Positions 42,333-49,998 of a stretch of 64,000 bases of DNA are shown piece after piece. The stretch spans positions 62,001 to 126,000 of the forward strand of contig NZ_MJLT01000068.1 of NCBI RefSeq assembly GCF_001766675.1. The letters run 5' to 3'. The DNA comes from Arthrobacter sp. SW1. GTDB taxonomy: Bacteria > Actinomycetota > Actinomycetes > Actinomycetales > Micrococcaceae. A program made the translations under genes and the position numbers. Position 1 is the first letter of the stretch; each line of letters starts with the position of its first letter. A model generated the notes under the pieces. It ran no database searches. It was given only the letters and a program-made list of their open reading frames with translations, and had not been told where the DNA came from.

Positions 42333-43040
42333 TCAGGATTCAGTCCCGTTGACCGCTGCTAGGATCGCTTCGCCGAGCTCCCGCGGGCGGGTGAACTGCG
42401 GCCAGTGCCCGGTGGGCAGGTCCATGTAGCTGACGTTCTTCATGCGGGCGAGCTCGGCGGTGAACGGCGAGCCGTCCTCGATCCACTCAAGCAACATGCT
42501 GGACGGGAACTCGCAGGCGATGATCGTGGCCGGAACCCCGTAACGGCGCTCGTCCTGCAGGCGCTGCTTGTCGTAGGCCACGCCCTTCGGCTGGGGGATG
42601 GCGCGGTTGCGGAACATCTCGCGCAGCTCGGCGTTCAGGTCCACCAGATCGGCCTCCTCGAACAGATCCCACGGAGGCAGCGGGATCTCATCGCCCCGGG
42701 CCGGCAGTTCATCGTTGATGACGCCGCCCTCGCCCAGCGGCCCGGCGTCCACGTAGATGGCGCGTGCAACCCGGTCCGGCCGGGCATCCAGCACGCCGTG
42801 GATGATCGCGCCACCGCCTGAGTGGCCCACCAGGACCACAGGATCCTCAGCGGCATCCACGGCGGCGGTAACCGCGTCGATGTGGTCCCGCAGGCCGATA
42901 CCGGCGCGCGGCGCATCAACAGACTCAAGCCCCGGCAAGGTCAGGGGCATGACCCGGTGGCCGGCCTCGGTGAGCGGCGGGGTCACCTCCGACCATGACG
43001 AAGCATCCAACCAGAACCCGGGAACAAGGATGATGTCCAT
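42333..43040 (-). CDS. Alpha/beta hydrolase
   Basis: Cytoplasmic hydrolase of 235 residues. The oxyanion region LVPGFWLDASSWSEV, nucleophile elbow VGHSGGG (Ser in GHSGG) and C-terminal His in PTGHWPQFTRPREL are visible; an Asp/Glu acid likely lies in between. Substrate unknown. The start ATG 43040 lacks a Shine-Dalgarno; TAGGGT lies seven bases upstream, suggesting a near-leaderless mRNA. Confidence 0.87.
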   Translation of the reverse strand: MDIILVPGFWLDASSWSEVTPPLTEAGHRVMPLTLPGLESVDAPRAGIGLRDHIDAVTAAVDAAEDPVVLVGHSGGGAIIHGVLDARPDRVARAIYVDAGPLGEGGVINDELPARGDEIPLPPWDLFEEADLVDLNAELREMFRNRAIPQPKGVAYDKQRLQDERRYGVPATIIACEFPSSMLLEWIEDGSPFTAELARMKNVSYMDLPTGHWPQFTRPRELGEAILAAVNGTES

Positions 43041-43047
43041 GGTCGGT

Positions 43048-43053
43048 ACCCTA
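43048..43053 (-). promoter_or_regulatory. -10 box of the alpha/beta hydrolase gene
   Basis: TAGGGT on the minus strand, seven bases from the ATG; transcription would begin at or one base before the start codon. Confidence 0.45.
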
Positions 43054-43100
43054 CGCGGAGCCACTGACAGGAAGCCATGTTTTCCCGGAGCCCGCAGGCG

Positions 43101-43106
43101 TAGCAT
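43101..43106 (+). promoter_or_regulatory. -10 box for leaderless PLP-decarboxylase transcript
   Basis: TAGCAT, then GCTCGC, then the ATG at 43113: six-base spacing and no ribosome-binding site. Confidence 0.5.
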
Positions 43107-43112
43107 GCTCGC

Positions 43113-44498
43113 ATGTGGGCCGATTCGGGTGAATACGAGCGGGTTCTCGGGCGGGCAGCGGAGCACGCCAAGGACTGGTTGAAGGCGTTGCCGGAACGGC
43201 CCGTCAGGCCGTCGCTCACGGCGGACCAGATCGCGGATCTCTTCGGTGGTCCGCTCCCCGCTGAAGGCATGGATCCGGAAAAACTCCTCGACTTCCTGGC
43301 CCGGAACGCCGAGCCCGGGCTCATGGCGATGCAGTCCGGCCGCTTCTTCGGTTGGGTCATCGGCGGAACCCTTCCGGCAGCCATGGCAGCCGACTGGCTG
43401 GTCTCAGCCTGGGACCAGAATTCCGGCCTGCGCTTCGCGACTCCCGCCACCGCCGGAATCGAGGAAGCGGCCGGCCTCTGGCTGCTCGAACTGCTCGGTT
43501 TGCCCGAAGGGTCCGACGTCGGCTTCACCACGGGCGCGAGCATGGCCAACTTCACCGCCTTGGCCGCGGCGCGGTGGCGGCAGCTGGACTCCGCCGGCTG
43601 GGACGTGAACGCCAGGGGGCTCAACGGCGCTCCGCAGCTGCGGGTCCTGGCCGGCGCGGAACGGCACGAAAGCCTGGACATGGCGTTGCGCTTCCTCGGG
43701 CTGGGTGCCCCGGAGATTGTGCCTGCCGATGCCCAAGGCAGGATCGACCCGGATGCCCTCCGCCGCGCCTTGGAGACCGGTAGCGGCCCGGCCATCGTGT
43801 GCCTGCAGGCCGGGAACCTGCATAGCGGTGCCTTCGATCCGTTCCCGGAGGCCGTCGCGGCCGCCAAGGACCACGGCGCGTGGGTCCACGTGGACGGCGC
43901 CTTCGGCCTGTGGGCCGCGGCGGTACCGGAGCTCCGCCACCTGTGGAACGGCGTTGCTTTGGCGGACTCCTGGGGAACCGATGCGCACAAGACCCTCAAC
44001 GCCCCGTACGACGCCGGCATCGTCGTGGTGCGCGACGCCGCCGCGCTGCGCCCCGCCATCGGGATGCATGCCGAATACCTTCCGCAGGATGCTCGCGGGC
44101 CAGGCGATCCGATGGAGAAATCCCCGGAGCTCTCCCGCCGTGCCCGTGGCGTTCCGGTCTGGGCCGCCTTGCGTTCCCTCGGGTCCGACGGCGTCCGCGC
44201 CCTGGTTGCCGGACGCGCGGCCTGTGCCGCGGAACTGGCCGACCGGCTCGCCGCCGTGCCCGGCGTCGAGATCCTCAACGACGTCGCCTACACCCAGCTG
44301 TCCCTGGCCTTCGGCAGCGACGCCCGCACCAAAGCCGTGACCGCCTACATCATGGCCGACGGCCGGGTGTGGATGTCCGGTTCGCGCTGGCACGGCCGGG
44401 ACATCCTCCGCGTCTCGGTCAGCAATTGGGCCACCGACAGCGCGGACCTGGACGTCGCAGTGCAGACCATCAAGGACGCCCTGGCCGCCACCGCGTAG
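43113..44498 (+). CDS. PLP-dependent group II amino-acid decarboxylase family protein
   Basis: Fold-type I PLP enzyme of 461 residues, related to aromatic-L-amino-acid and glutamate decarboxylases. Features in order: GFTTGASMANFTALAAAR (phosphate binding), HVDGAFGLWAA (Asp for the pyridine nitrogen), the PLP Lys at about K293 in DSWGTDAHKTLNAPYD, and a C-terminal small domain. An aldolase-like activity is also possible in this superfamily. It has no operon partner, being divergent from the hydrolase and convergent with the kinase. Confidence 0.87.
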   Translation: MWADSGEYERVLGRAAEHAKDWLKALPERPVRPSLTADQIADLFGGPLPAEGMDPEKLLDFLARNAEPGLMAMQSGRFFGWVIGGTLPAAMAADWLVSAWDQNSGLRFATPATAGIEEAAGLWLLELLGLPEGSDVGFTTGASMANFTALAAARWRQLDSAGWDVNARGLNGAPQLRVLAGAERHESLDMALRFLGLGAPEIVPADAQGRIDPDALRRALETGSGPAIVCLQAGNLHSGAFDPFPEAVAAAKDHGAWVHVDGAFGLWAAAVPELRHLWNGVALADSWGTDAHKTLNAPYDAGIVVVRDAAALRPAIGMHAEYLPQDARGPGDPMEKSPELSRRARGVPVWAALRSLGSDGVRALVAGRAACAAELADRLAAVPGVEILNDVAYTQLSLAFGSDARTKAVTAYIMADGRVWMSGSRWHGRDILRVSVSNWATDSADLDVAVQTIKDALAATA

Positions 44499-44515
44499 CC
44501 GCTTGCGCGTACGGG

Positions 44516-45538
44516 CTAGCTGAGTGCGGCGCCGCCCGGCGCCGGCAGATCGTGTGCGGCCGGAAGCCCGTCGAGGGTGCGGCCTGCGAGCGTACTGGCG
44601 ACCCACAATGAACGGGCCAGGTCGCCGTCGTGCCCCGGCTTGGCTGCGGACCACAAGGCGTTTTCGACCTCGCGGGTGAGGCTCCACTGCCGGGCGGCTT
44701 CCGGATCCAAGCCCGCGGCATGGCTGAAGTCATTGCACCGCTCCAGCAGCCCCAGCTCGGGGGAGGACCGCGGCAGCTCCGCGATCCGGTTCCACAGCAC
44801 GGGCGCCACCCCGAACTCCGCCTCCCCGATGACCGGCTGCGGGTCAATGGCGCGGTAACTGCCGGCGTCGGGAACATCCGGGGTGTCCGGCCGCGGCAGG
44901 ATGTTCATGAAGTGCAGGTCCGCATGGACCAGCACATCCTTGCCGGTCCGCCGGCCCACCGCTCCGCGTGTCTGGCATACTTCCAGCGCGGCCTCCAGCA
45001 GCCAGCGCGGGAACGGCCTGCCAAGCTGCTCCCAGTCGGCCGGAAGCTCGTCGCTCCAACGCTCGGCCCGCGCGGCGGCATGCTCGAACCCCTCCCAGGC
45101 GGGACCTTCGCCGGCGTCGATGCTGAGCCTGCGCATCACGGATCCCCAGGCATCACGCGCCCGGTCCATCGGTACATCCTGCAGCCAGCGCGCGGCATCC
45201 AGGCGTTCCAACAGCATGGAACACGAGTCCTGATCGGCGGCCAGCAGGCGGACAGCGCCATGGCCGTCCCACAGCGCCAGCGCCTGGCTTTCGGGCAGGG
45301 CCTCCGGATGCGGGAAGGCGACCTTCAGGACGGCCCGGGTGTTGCCTTGCCGCACAGGAACGACGATTCCGCCATGGCCGTTCCACGGTTCCACGCCGTT
45401 GGGAAGATCCACGGTGAGGTCCCACCGGTCCAGGCCCGCCTGAAGGTAGCCGGGCAGCGCGGCCAGCCAGGCCCTGCCCTCGGCAGTGCGCGAATACCGG
45501 GCTTGCAGGTCCCCAGGAATCGGAATATGTCTGCTCAT
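44516..45538 (-). CDS. Aminoglycoside/hydroxyurea phosphotransferase (APH(6)-like)
   Basis: Kinase-fold protein of 340 residues, in the family that includes streptomycin 6-kinases and hydroxyurea kinase. The catalytic loop VLVHADLHFMNIL and metal-binding YRAIDPQPVIGEAEFGVAP are intact, and PVRQGNTRAVLKVAFP provides the ATP-site Lys. Whether it gives resistance here is unknown; such genes are common in soil actinobacteria. Its ATG has no Shine-Dalgarno, and TAGGCT lies seven bases upstream. The 55-bp tandem repeats begin 29 bp upstream. Confidence 0.85.
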   Translation of the reverse strand: MSRHIPIPGDLQARYSRTAEGRAWLAALPGYLQAGLDRWDLTVDLPNGVEPWNGHGGIVVPVRQGNTRAVLKVAFPHPEALPESQALALWDGHGAVRLLAADQDSCSMLLERLDAARWLQDVPMDRARDAWGSVMRRLSIDAGEGPAWEGFEHAAARAERWSDELPADWEQLGRPFPRWLLEAALEVCQTRGAVGRRTGKDVLVHADLHFMNILPRPDTPDVPDAGSYRAIDPQPVIGEAEFGVAPVLWNRIAELPRSSPELGLLERCNDFSHAAGLDPEAARQWSLTREVENALWSAAKPGHDGDLARSLWVASTLAGRTLDGLPAAHDLPAPGGAALS

Positions 45539-45566
45539 CAGGGCAAGCCTATTCCCCGCTGCCTCC

Positions 45567-45760
45567 CTTGCCTCGTTCCTCGGCCAGGGAACCCGGGCAG
45601 CGTGGGTCCACCCGCGCCTGGCTTGCCTCGTTCCTCGGCCAGGGAACCCGGGCAGCGTGGGCCCACCCGCGCCTGGCTTGCCTCGTTCTCGGCCAGGGAA
45701 CCCGGGCAGCGTGGGTCCACCCGCGTCTTGCTTGCTTCGTACCTCGGCCAGGGAACCAGG
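45567..45760. repeat. 55-bp tandem repeat, about 3.5 copies
   Basis: Units begin at 45567, 45622, 45677 and 45731 with CTTGCCTCGTTCCTCGG. The first two are 55 bp with one base difference, the third is 54 bp with a one-base deletion, and the fourth breaks off after about 30 bp. Each full unit contains a CGTGGGT/ACCCGCG hairpin and a GTTCC/GGAAC stem. It fills the gap between the APH-like and VIT genes. The one-base deletion breaks any reading frame, so it is non-coding. Confidence 0.85.
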
Positions 45761-45771
45761 CCAAGGGAAAC

Positions 45772-46500
45772 CTAGATCACCCCGCTGGATCCCAGCAGGC
45801 TACCCAGGCTGAACGTCGCGGCGAGGGCAAGGGCTCCACCGAGCACCACCCGCAGCGCGGCCCGGAGCCGGGAGCTGCCCCCGATCCACGCACCCACGGC
45901 ACCCGTCAGCGCCAGCGCCAGCAGCACTGCGATGAACGTCAGGGGTACACGCAGTGAAGGCGGCGGCAGCAGGATCGAGAGCAAGGGGAGCAGGGCGCCC
46001 AGGGTGAAGGCAATGGCCGAGGCGAACGCAGCGTGCCACGGGCTCACAATGCCGTCCTCGTCGATGTTCAGCTCGGCGGACAGGTGCGCGGCCAAGGCAT
46101 CGTGCGCGGTCAGCTCCTTCGCCACCGTCCATGCGGTCTCCGAACTCAAACCCTTCGCCTCGTAAATGGCGGCGAGCTCGGCAAGTTCCTCTTCAGGCTG
46201 TTCCTCAAGCTCCCGGCGTTCCTTCTCCACCAAGGCCTTCTGGCTGTCGCTCTGGCTGCTGACGGATACGTATTCGCCCAGCGCCATGGACACTGCGCCA
46301 CCGAGCGCACCGGCCGCGCCTGCCGCGAGGATGGCGCCGGTGTTGGTGGTCGCGCCCGCGACGCCCACCACGATCGCCGCTACGGACACAATGCCGTCGT
46401 TGGCCCCGAGCACCCCGGCGCGCAGCCAGTTCAAGCGGCGGGCAACATCGTTCTCATGGGGTTCGTTGTCGTGGAGCGCGGCCTTTTCGCTGGATGCCAT
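45772..46500 (-). CDS. VIT1/CCC1-family transporter (iron/manganese)
   Basis: Membrane protein of 242 residues related to vacuolar iron transporters. The N-terminal NWLRAGVLGANDGIVSVAAIVVGVAGA is diagnostic. An acidic helical stretch between TM2 and TM3 (KERRELEEQPEEELAEL) forms the cytoplasmic metal-binding domain, and three more membrane segments follow. Expected to move Fe2+ or Mn2+ out of the cytoplasm. The start ATG 46500 is 51 bp after the DUF4439 gene on the same strand, which also suggests a ferritin-like neighbour. Confidence 0.92.
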   Translation of the reverse strand: MASSEKAALHDNEPHENDVARRLNWLRAGVLGANDGIVSVAAIVVGVAGATTNTGAILAAGAAGALGGAVSMALGEYVSVSSQSDSQKALVEKERRELEEQPEEELAELAAIYEAKGLSSETAWTVAKELTAHDALAAHLSAELNIDEDGIVSPWHAAFASAIAFTLGALLPLLSILLPPPSLRVPLTFIAVLLALALTGAVGAWIGGSSRLRAALRVVLGGALALAATFSLGSLLGSSGVI

Positions 46501-46551
46501 GGCTCCAGCCAAGCACTCCGGCGCGGTCGGCGCCAGCAAAGAAAGGCTGTC

Positions 46552-47634
46552 CTACGGCAGGGGAGAGGCGCTGGCCTGCGGCAGCGGAGGCAGCGCGGCG
46601 GGATCCACCGACAGGCCCGGCAGCGCACCAGGAGGGCTGCCCATGGCTTCAAGCCTGCGTGCGGAATCGAAGAGTCCGGCCATTGCCCAGCGGCGGGTTG
46701 CGCCATCGCTGAGCGCCACCAGTTCGCCGTAGGCCGGGAGGGCCGCCGTTTCCTGTTCGGCAAGTGTCGCTTGGGCCTGGCTGGCGAAGCCGGCGGGCAG
46801 CTGGTACCCGGCTTCGCGCGGCGGCACTTTGGCGCATTGCTGCCGGGCCAACGCTTCGGCTTCCCGCAGGAGCAACTGGTGCTGCTCCAGGTCCGAGGCC
46901 GCCGCGGCGGCTGAGGCGCCCTCCAAGCGGGTGAGGGCCACCTGGTAGAGGTAGACGGCCTTCTGTTCGGCCCCGACGACGGCGGCCAGGGCATCAGCTG
47001 TCGTAGCGGCTGCCGCCGGGCCTTGGGAAGAGGCGGCCGGGGAAGCTGCGCTGGGCGAGACGGCACCAGCCGCGGCCGTGCAGGAAGGCTCCGGCGTCGG
47101 AGCGGCCGGAACTGACGCCGCCGCTGACGGAAGGGGCGTCGCGGGAACCGGCAGGCTCCACGCCTTCGCGAGCCTCACGGACTCCAGGTGCTGCGCGGTC
47201 CCGACGGCGGCAAGCAGCCGGGCCGGTCCGCCGTCGCTCTTTCCGGCGTCGGCGAGGCGCTGCGCGGCACTGCGGGACAACCCGCTGAGGAAGGTGGATT
47301 TGGACGCCGGTGTGGCAGTTCCCGACGAAGGTGCCGTGGCGGTGGGGTCGGGTGCAAGGAGGGCACGCGCCTGGGTCTCCAGGAGGGTGACCGTTGCGGC
47401 GGGGCTGCCGGCACGGGCAGCCTCCGCTGCCAGCGTCACCGTGTCCTCGTAAGCGGCGGCCCGCGCCGTTTCGGAGAACGGCGGCTCCGGCTCGGGACCC
47501 TCGGCCGGCGGCAGCAGGACCGCCCCGGTGCCCAGGACGAGAACTGCGAGCAACGCCACAAGCGAGGCCTTCACCCAGCCTGGCGCCCCGTGTTTTTCCG
47601 CAGTCTCGTCATTCACAACAGTCCATGGTGTCAT
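46552..47634 (-). CDS. DUF4439 ferritin-like domain membrane protein
   Basis: The 360-residue protein has a cytoplasmic N-terminus, one membrane segment (about 22-43, VKASLVALLAVLVLGTGAVLL), a long Ala/Pro-rich extracytoplasmic stretch and a C-terminal DUF4439 four-helix domain (about 200-330, ALAAVVGAEQKAVYLYQVAL and LEQHQLLLREAEALARQQC). DUF4439 is ferritin-like, but canonical di-iron ligands are not obvious. The start at 47634 (MTPWTV) has no ribosome site; GTG 47616 is the alternative. It precedes the VIT gene and is divergent from rimP. Confidence 0.82.
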   Translation of the reverse strand: MTPWTVVNDETAEKHGAPGWVKASLVALLAVLVLGTGAVLLPPAEGPEPEPPFSETARAAAYEDTVTLAAEAARAGSPAATVTLLETQARALLAPDPTATAPSSGTATPASKSTFLSGLSRSAAQRLADAGKSDGGPARLLAAVGTAQHLESVRLAKAWSLPVPATPLPSAAASVPAAPTPEPSCTAAAGAVSPSAASPAASSQGPAAAATTADALAAVVGAEQKAVYLYQVALTRLEGASAAAAASDLEQHQLLLREAEALARQQCAKVPPREAGYQLPAGFASQAQATLAEQETAALPAYGELVALSDGATRRWAMAGLFDSARRLEAMGSPPGALPGLSVDPAALPPLPQASASPLP

Positions 47635-47729
47635 GGGTGGGGGCCGCCGGCGGAACCGTGTGCACCACCCCGCCGCGAAACTCGATACCCTAGTACTCAC
47701 AACATCATCGAACGGGAGGCGGCTGGCCA

Positions 47730-48338
47730 GTGAGTCATTCGGAAGCCAGGACTTCAACAGACCAGGCTGGAGAACAGGCGGCAGTCGCCGGCAACCCGGA
47801 AGAGAGCAGGCTCAAGGCGCTGCTGGAGCCTGTGGTCCAGGCCAACCGGCTCTACCTCGAGGACGTCACCGTCCAGGTGGCCGGATCGCACCGCACCGTG
47901 CAGGTGGTCATCGACCTCCCGCAGGAGGAAACCGGCGGCGTGAGCCTTGATGTGATCGCCGAGATTTCCCGGGCCCTGTCCGATGTGCTGGACAACGATC
48001 CGCACGACGACGGCCGCCCCTACGACCTCGAAGTCTCCTCGCCCGGCGTCTCGCGCCCGCTGACCGAACCCCGCCACTGGCACCGCGCCCGCGGCCGCAT
48101 GGTCAAGGTCAACGTGATCCAGGGCGACAACCTCACCGGCCGGATCCAGTCCGTCGACGACGACGGCGTCACCCTGGTTCCGGAGCTTGAGGTCAAGAAG
48201 GGGATGAAGCCCAAGCAGGGCGACCCCGTGAAACTTCCTTTCGACAGGATCCGGCATGGAAAAGTCGAAATTGAATTCAGCCACCTCGATGAAGGCGGGC
48301 TGGTAGACGAGCACAATGGACCTTCCGAGGAGGCCTAA
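47730..48338 (+). CDS. rimP: Ribosome maturation factor RimP
   Basis: Assists 30S subunit maturation. The 202-residue protein has a variable 25-residue N-terminus, then the RimP N-domain (LEPVVQANRLYLEDVTVQ) with the signature YDLEVSSPGVSRPL, and a C-terminal SH3-like domain (GRIQSVDDDGVTLV). The start is GTG 47730 behind GGGAGG. It heads the nusA-infB operon; nusA starts inside its stop codon (TAATG). Confidence 0.95.
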   Translation: MSHSEARTSTDQAGEQAAVAGNPEESRLKALLEPVVQANRLYLEDVTVQVAGSHRTVQVVIDLPQEETGGVSLDVIAEISRALSDVLDNDPHDDGRPYDLEVSSPGVSRPLTEPRHWHRARGRMVKVNVIQGDNLTGRIQSVDDDGVTLVPELEVKKGMKPKQGDPVKLPFDRIRHGKVEIEFSHLDEGGLVDEHNGPSEEA

Positions 48339-49318
48339 TGGATATTGACATGAGCGCGCTGAGGCTTCTGGAACGTGAGCGCGAAATCCCGCTGGACCTC
48401 CTGATCCCCACCATCGAGCAGGCGCTCCTGGTGGCGTACCACAAGACGCCCGGCGCCTATGAGAAAGCCCGCGCGGAACTTGACCGCAAGAGCGGCCACG
48501 TGACCATCTGGGCCACCGAATTCAACGAAGACGGCGAAGCCGTGGGCGAGTTCGAGGACACCCCGGCGGGCTTCGGCCGGATCGCGGCCAGCACCGCGCG
48601 CCAGATCATCCTGCAGCGCCTGCGCGACGTCGAGGATGACAACGTCCTGGGCGAATTCAAGGGCCGCGAAGGCGAGCTCGTGGCAGGCCTGATCCAGCAG
48701 GGCAACAACCCGCACATGATCCAGGTCAACCTCGGCACCGTCGAAGCCTTGCTGCCGCCGCCCGAACAGGTCCCCGGTGAAAAGTACACCCACGGCAGCC
48801 GCCTGCGCGCCTACGTCGTGGACGTCCACCGCGGAGCCAAGGGCCCTTCCATCACCCTGTCCCGCTCCCACCCGGGCCTGGTCCGGAAGCTCTTCGAACT
48901 CGAAGTGCCGGAAATCGCGGACCGCTCCGTGGAGATCGTCGCGCTGGCACGCGAAGCCGGCCACCGGACCAAGATGGCCGTCAAGGCCAACGCCGCCGGG
49001 ATCAACGCCAAGGGTGCCTGCATCGGTGAAATGGGTTCGCGTGTGCGGGCCGTCATGACCGAACTCAACGACGAAAAGATCGACATCGTCGACTTCAGCG
49101 AAGATCCGGCGACCTTTATCGCCAACTCGCTGTCGCCGTCGCGCGTGAATTCCGTCACTATCATCGACGAAGCCACCCGCTCGGCACGCGTCGTGGTGCC
49201 GGACTACCAGCTGTCGCTCGCCATCGGCAAGGAAGGGCAGAACGCCCGCCTCGCGGCCAAGCTGACCGGCTGGCGCATCGATATCGTCTCCGACGCCGCG
49301 CAGGGCCAGGGCAACTAG
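48338..49318 (+). CDS. nusA: Transcription termination/antitermination factor NusA
   Basis: RNA-polymerase-associated elongation factor of 326 residues, the short actinobacterial form without the C-terminal acidic repeats. The NusA N-domain is followed by an S1 domain (about 105-180, including EFKGREGELVAGLIQQGN) and two KH domains (EAGHRTKMAVKANAAGINAKGACIG and LAIGKEGQNARLAAKLTGWRIDI). The start is coupled to rimP. Confidence 0.97.
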   Translation: MDIDMSALRLLEREREIPLDLLIPTIEQALLVAYHKTPGAYEKARAELDRKSGHVTIWATEFNEDGEAVGEFEDTPAGFGRIAASTARQIILQRLRDVEDDNVLGEFKGREGELVAGLIQQGNNPHMIQVNLGTVEALLPPPEQVPGEKYTHGSRLRAYVVDVHRGAKGPSITLSRSHPGLVRKLFELEVPEIADRSVEIVALAREAGHRTKMAVKANAAGINAKGACIGEMGSRVRAVMTELNDEKIDIVDFSEDPATFIANSLSPSRVNSVTIIDEATRSARVVVPDYQLSLAIGKEGQNARLAAKLTGWRIDIVSDAAQGQGN

Positions 49319-49324
49319 GCACCG

Positions 49325-49348
49325 GCCGGGCCTCACGCGAGGCCCGGC
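49325..49348 (+). terminator. Hairpin after nusA without U-tract
   Basis: GCCGGGCCTC and GAGGCCCGGC pair perfectly around ACGC, six bases after the nusA stop. The following TGCGGCGCGCC lacks U residues. NusA-dependent attenuation before ylxR-infB is possible but inferred. Confidence 0.5.
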
Positions 49349-49388
49349 TGCGGCGCGCCCGGATTCGGCCCGGGAGCGTCCGGGGGAC

Positions 49389-49394
49389 TAGACT
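49389..49394 (+). promoter_or_regulatory. Putative internal promoter for ylxR-infB
   Basis: TAGACT -10-like box about 100 bp before ylxR and downstream of the nusA hairpin. The same hexamer occurs before rbfA. No good -35. Confidence 0.35.
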
Positions 49395-49492
49395 GGTGGG
49401 AGCCGGGCTTGCGTCCGGTATCCGTTTTGCTTGGCACCGTTTTCGTCGTGCCGGGAAACAGGAACGAATGAAGGGCAGGTCAGGCACTGAGG

Positions 49493-49846
49493 ATGGTCGA
49501 ACACCCAGTGGCTGAACGTTCTTCACGCGGGCAGCAGCCCGTCCGGACCTGCATCGGATGCCGGAAACACGGGGCCCGGAATGAGCTGATCCGGCTGGTC
49601 GCCTCAGGCGGCGGGTCACCCGTCGTCCTGGTGGATGAACGACGCCGGATGGCTGGCCGGGGTGCGTGGCTGCATCCCAGCGGCAACTGCCTGATGCTGG
49701 CAATCAAGCGGCGCGCCTTCGCCAGGGCCCTTGCGGGCGCAAGCGATGCGGCCGCTGTCGAACGCTATATCGAAGGCATGCCACCCGCGGAGGCTCCGGC
49801 CACCGCGGACCAACCGTCCAAACCTGAAAGCGGGTCAGAAAACTGA
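49493..49846 (+). CDS. ylxR: YlxR (RnpM) family RNA-binding protein
   Basis: Small basic protein of 117 residues. The YlxR domain is RTCIGCRKHGARNELIRLV followed by DERRRMAGRGAWLHPSGNCLMLAIKRRAFARAL. Members bind RNA, and the Bacillus protein modulates RNase P. The ATG at 49493 directly follows GAGG; GTG 49508 is a less likely alternative. It lies in its standard place between nusA and infB. Confidence 0.9.
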   Translation: MVEHPVAERSSRGQQPVRTCIGCRKHGARNELIRLVASGGGSPVVLVDERRRMAGRGAWLHPSGNCLMLAIKRRAFARALAGASDAAAVERYIEGMPPAEAPATADQPSKPESGSEN

Positions 49847-49998
49847 TGGAAACCCGATGAGTTCCCAGCGATGAGTACGCAACGATGACAACTTTGTTGC
49901 GCTCTGCACAGGGCCTTTCAGCTGCATCCGCGGCGGAGGCCCGCAGTAAGAAGTAGACGGTTCGTGCCTGGCTCGGTGCGGACCGAGACAGGAGAAAA

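Noticed and set aside
44516..45538. APH(6)-like gene as part of a mobile resistance element
   Set aside because: No transposase, integrase or inverted repeats flank it and base composition is like the neighbours; it looks like a resident chromosomal gene.
45567..45760. 55-bp repeats as a CRISPR array or a repeat protein gene
   Set aside because: Units are directly adjacent with no spacers, and the one-base deletion in the third unit shifts any reading frame.
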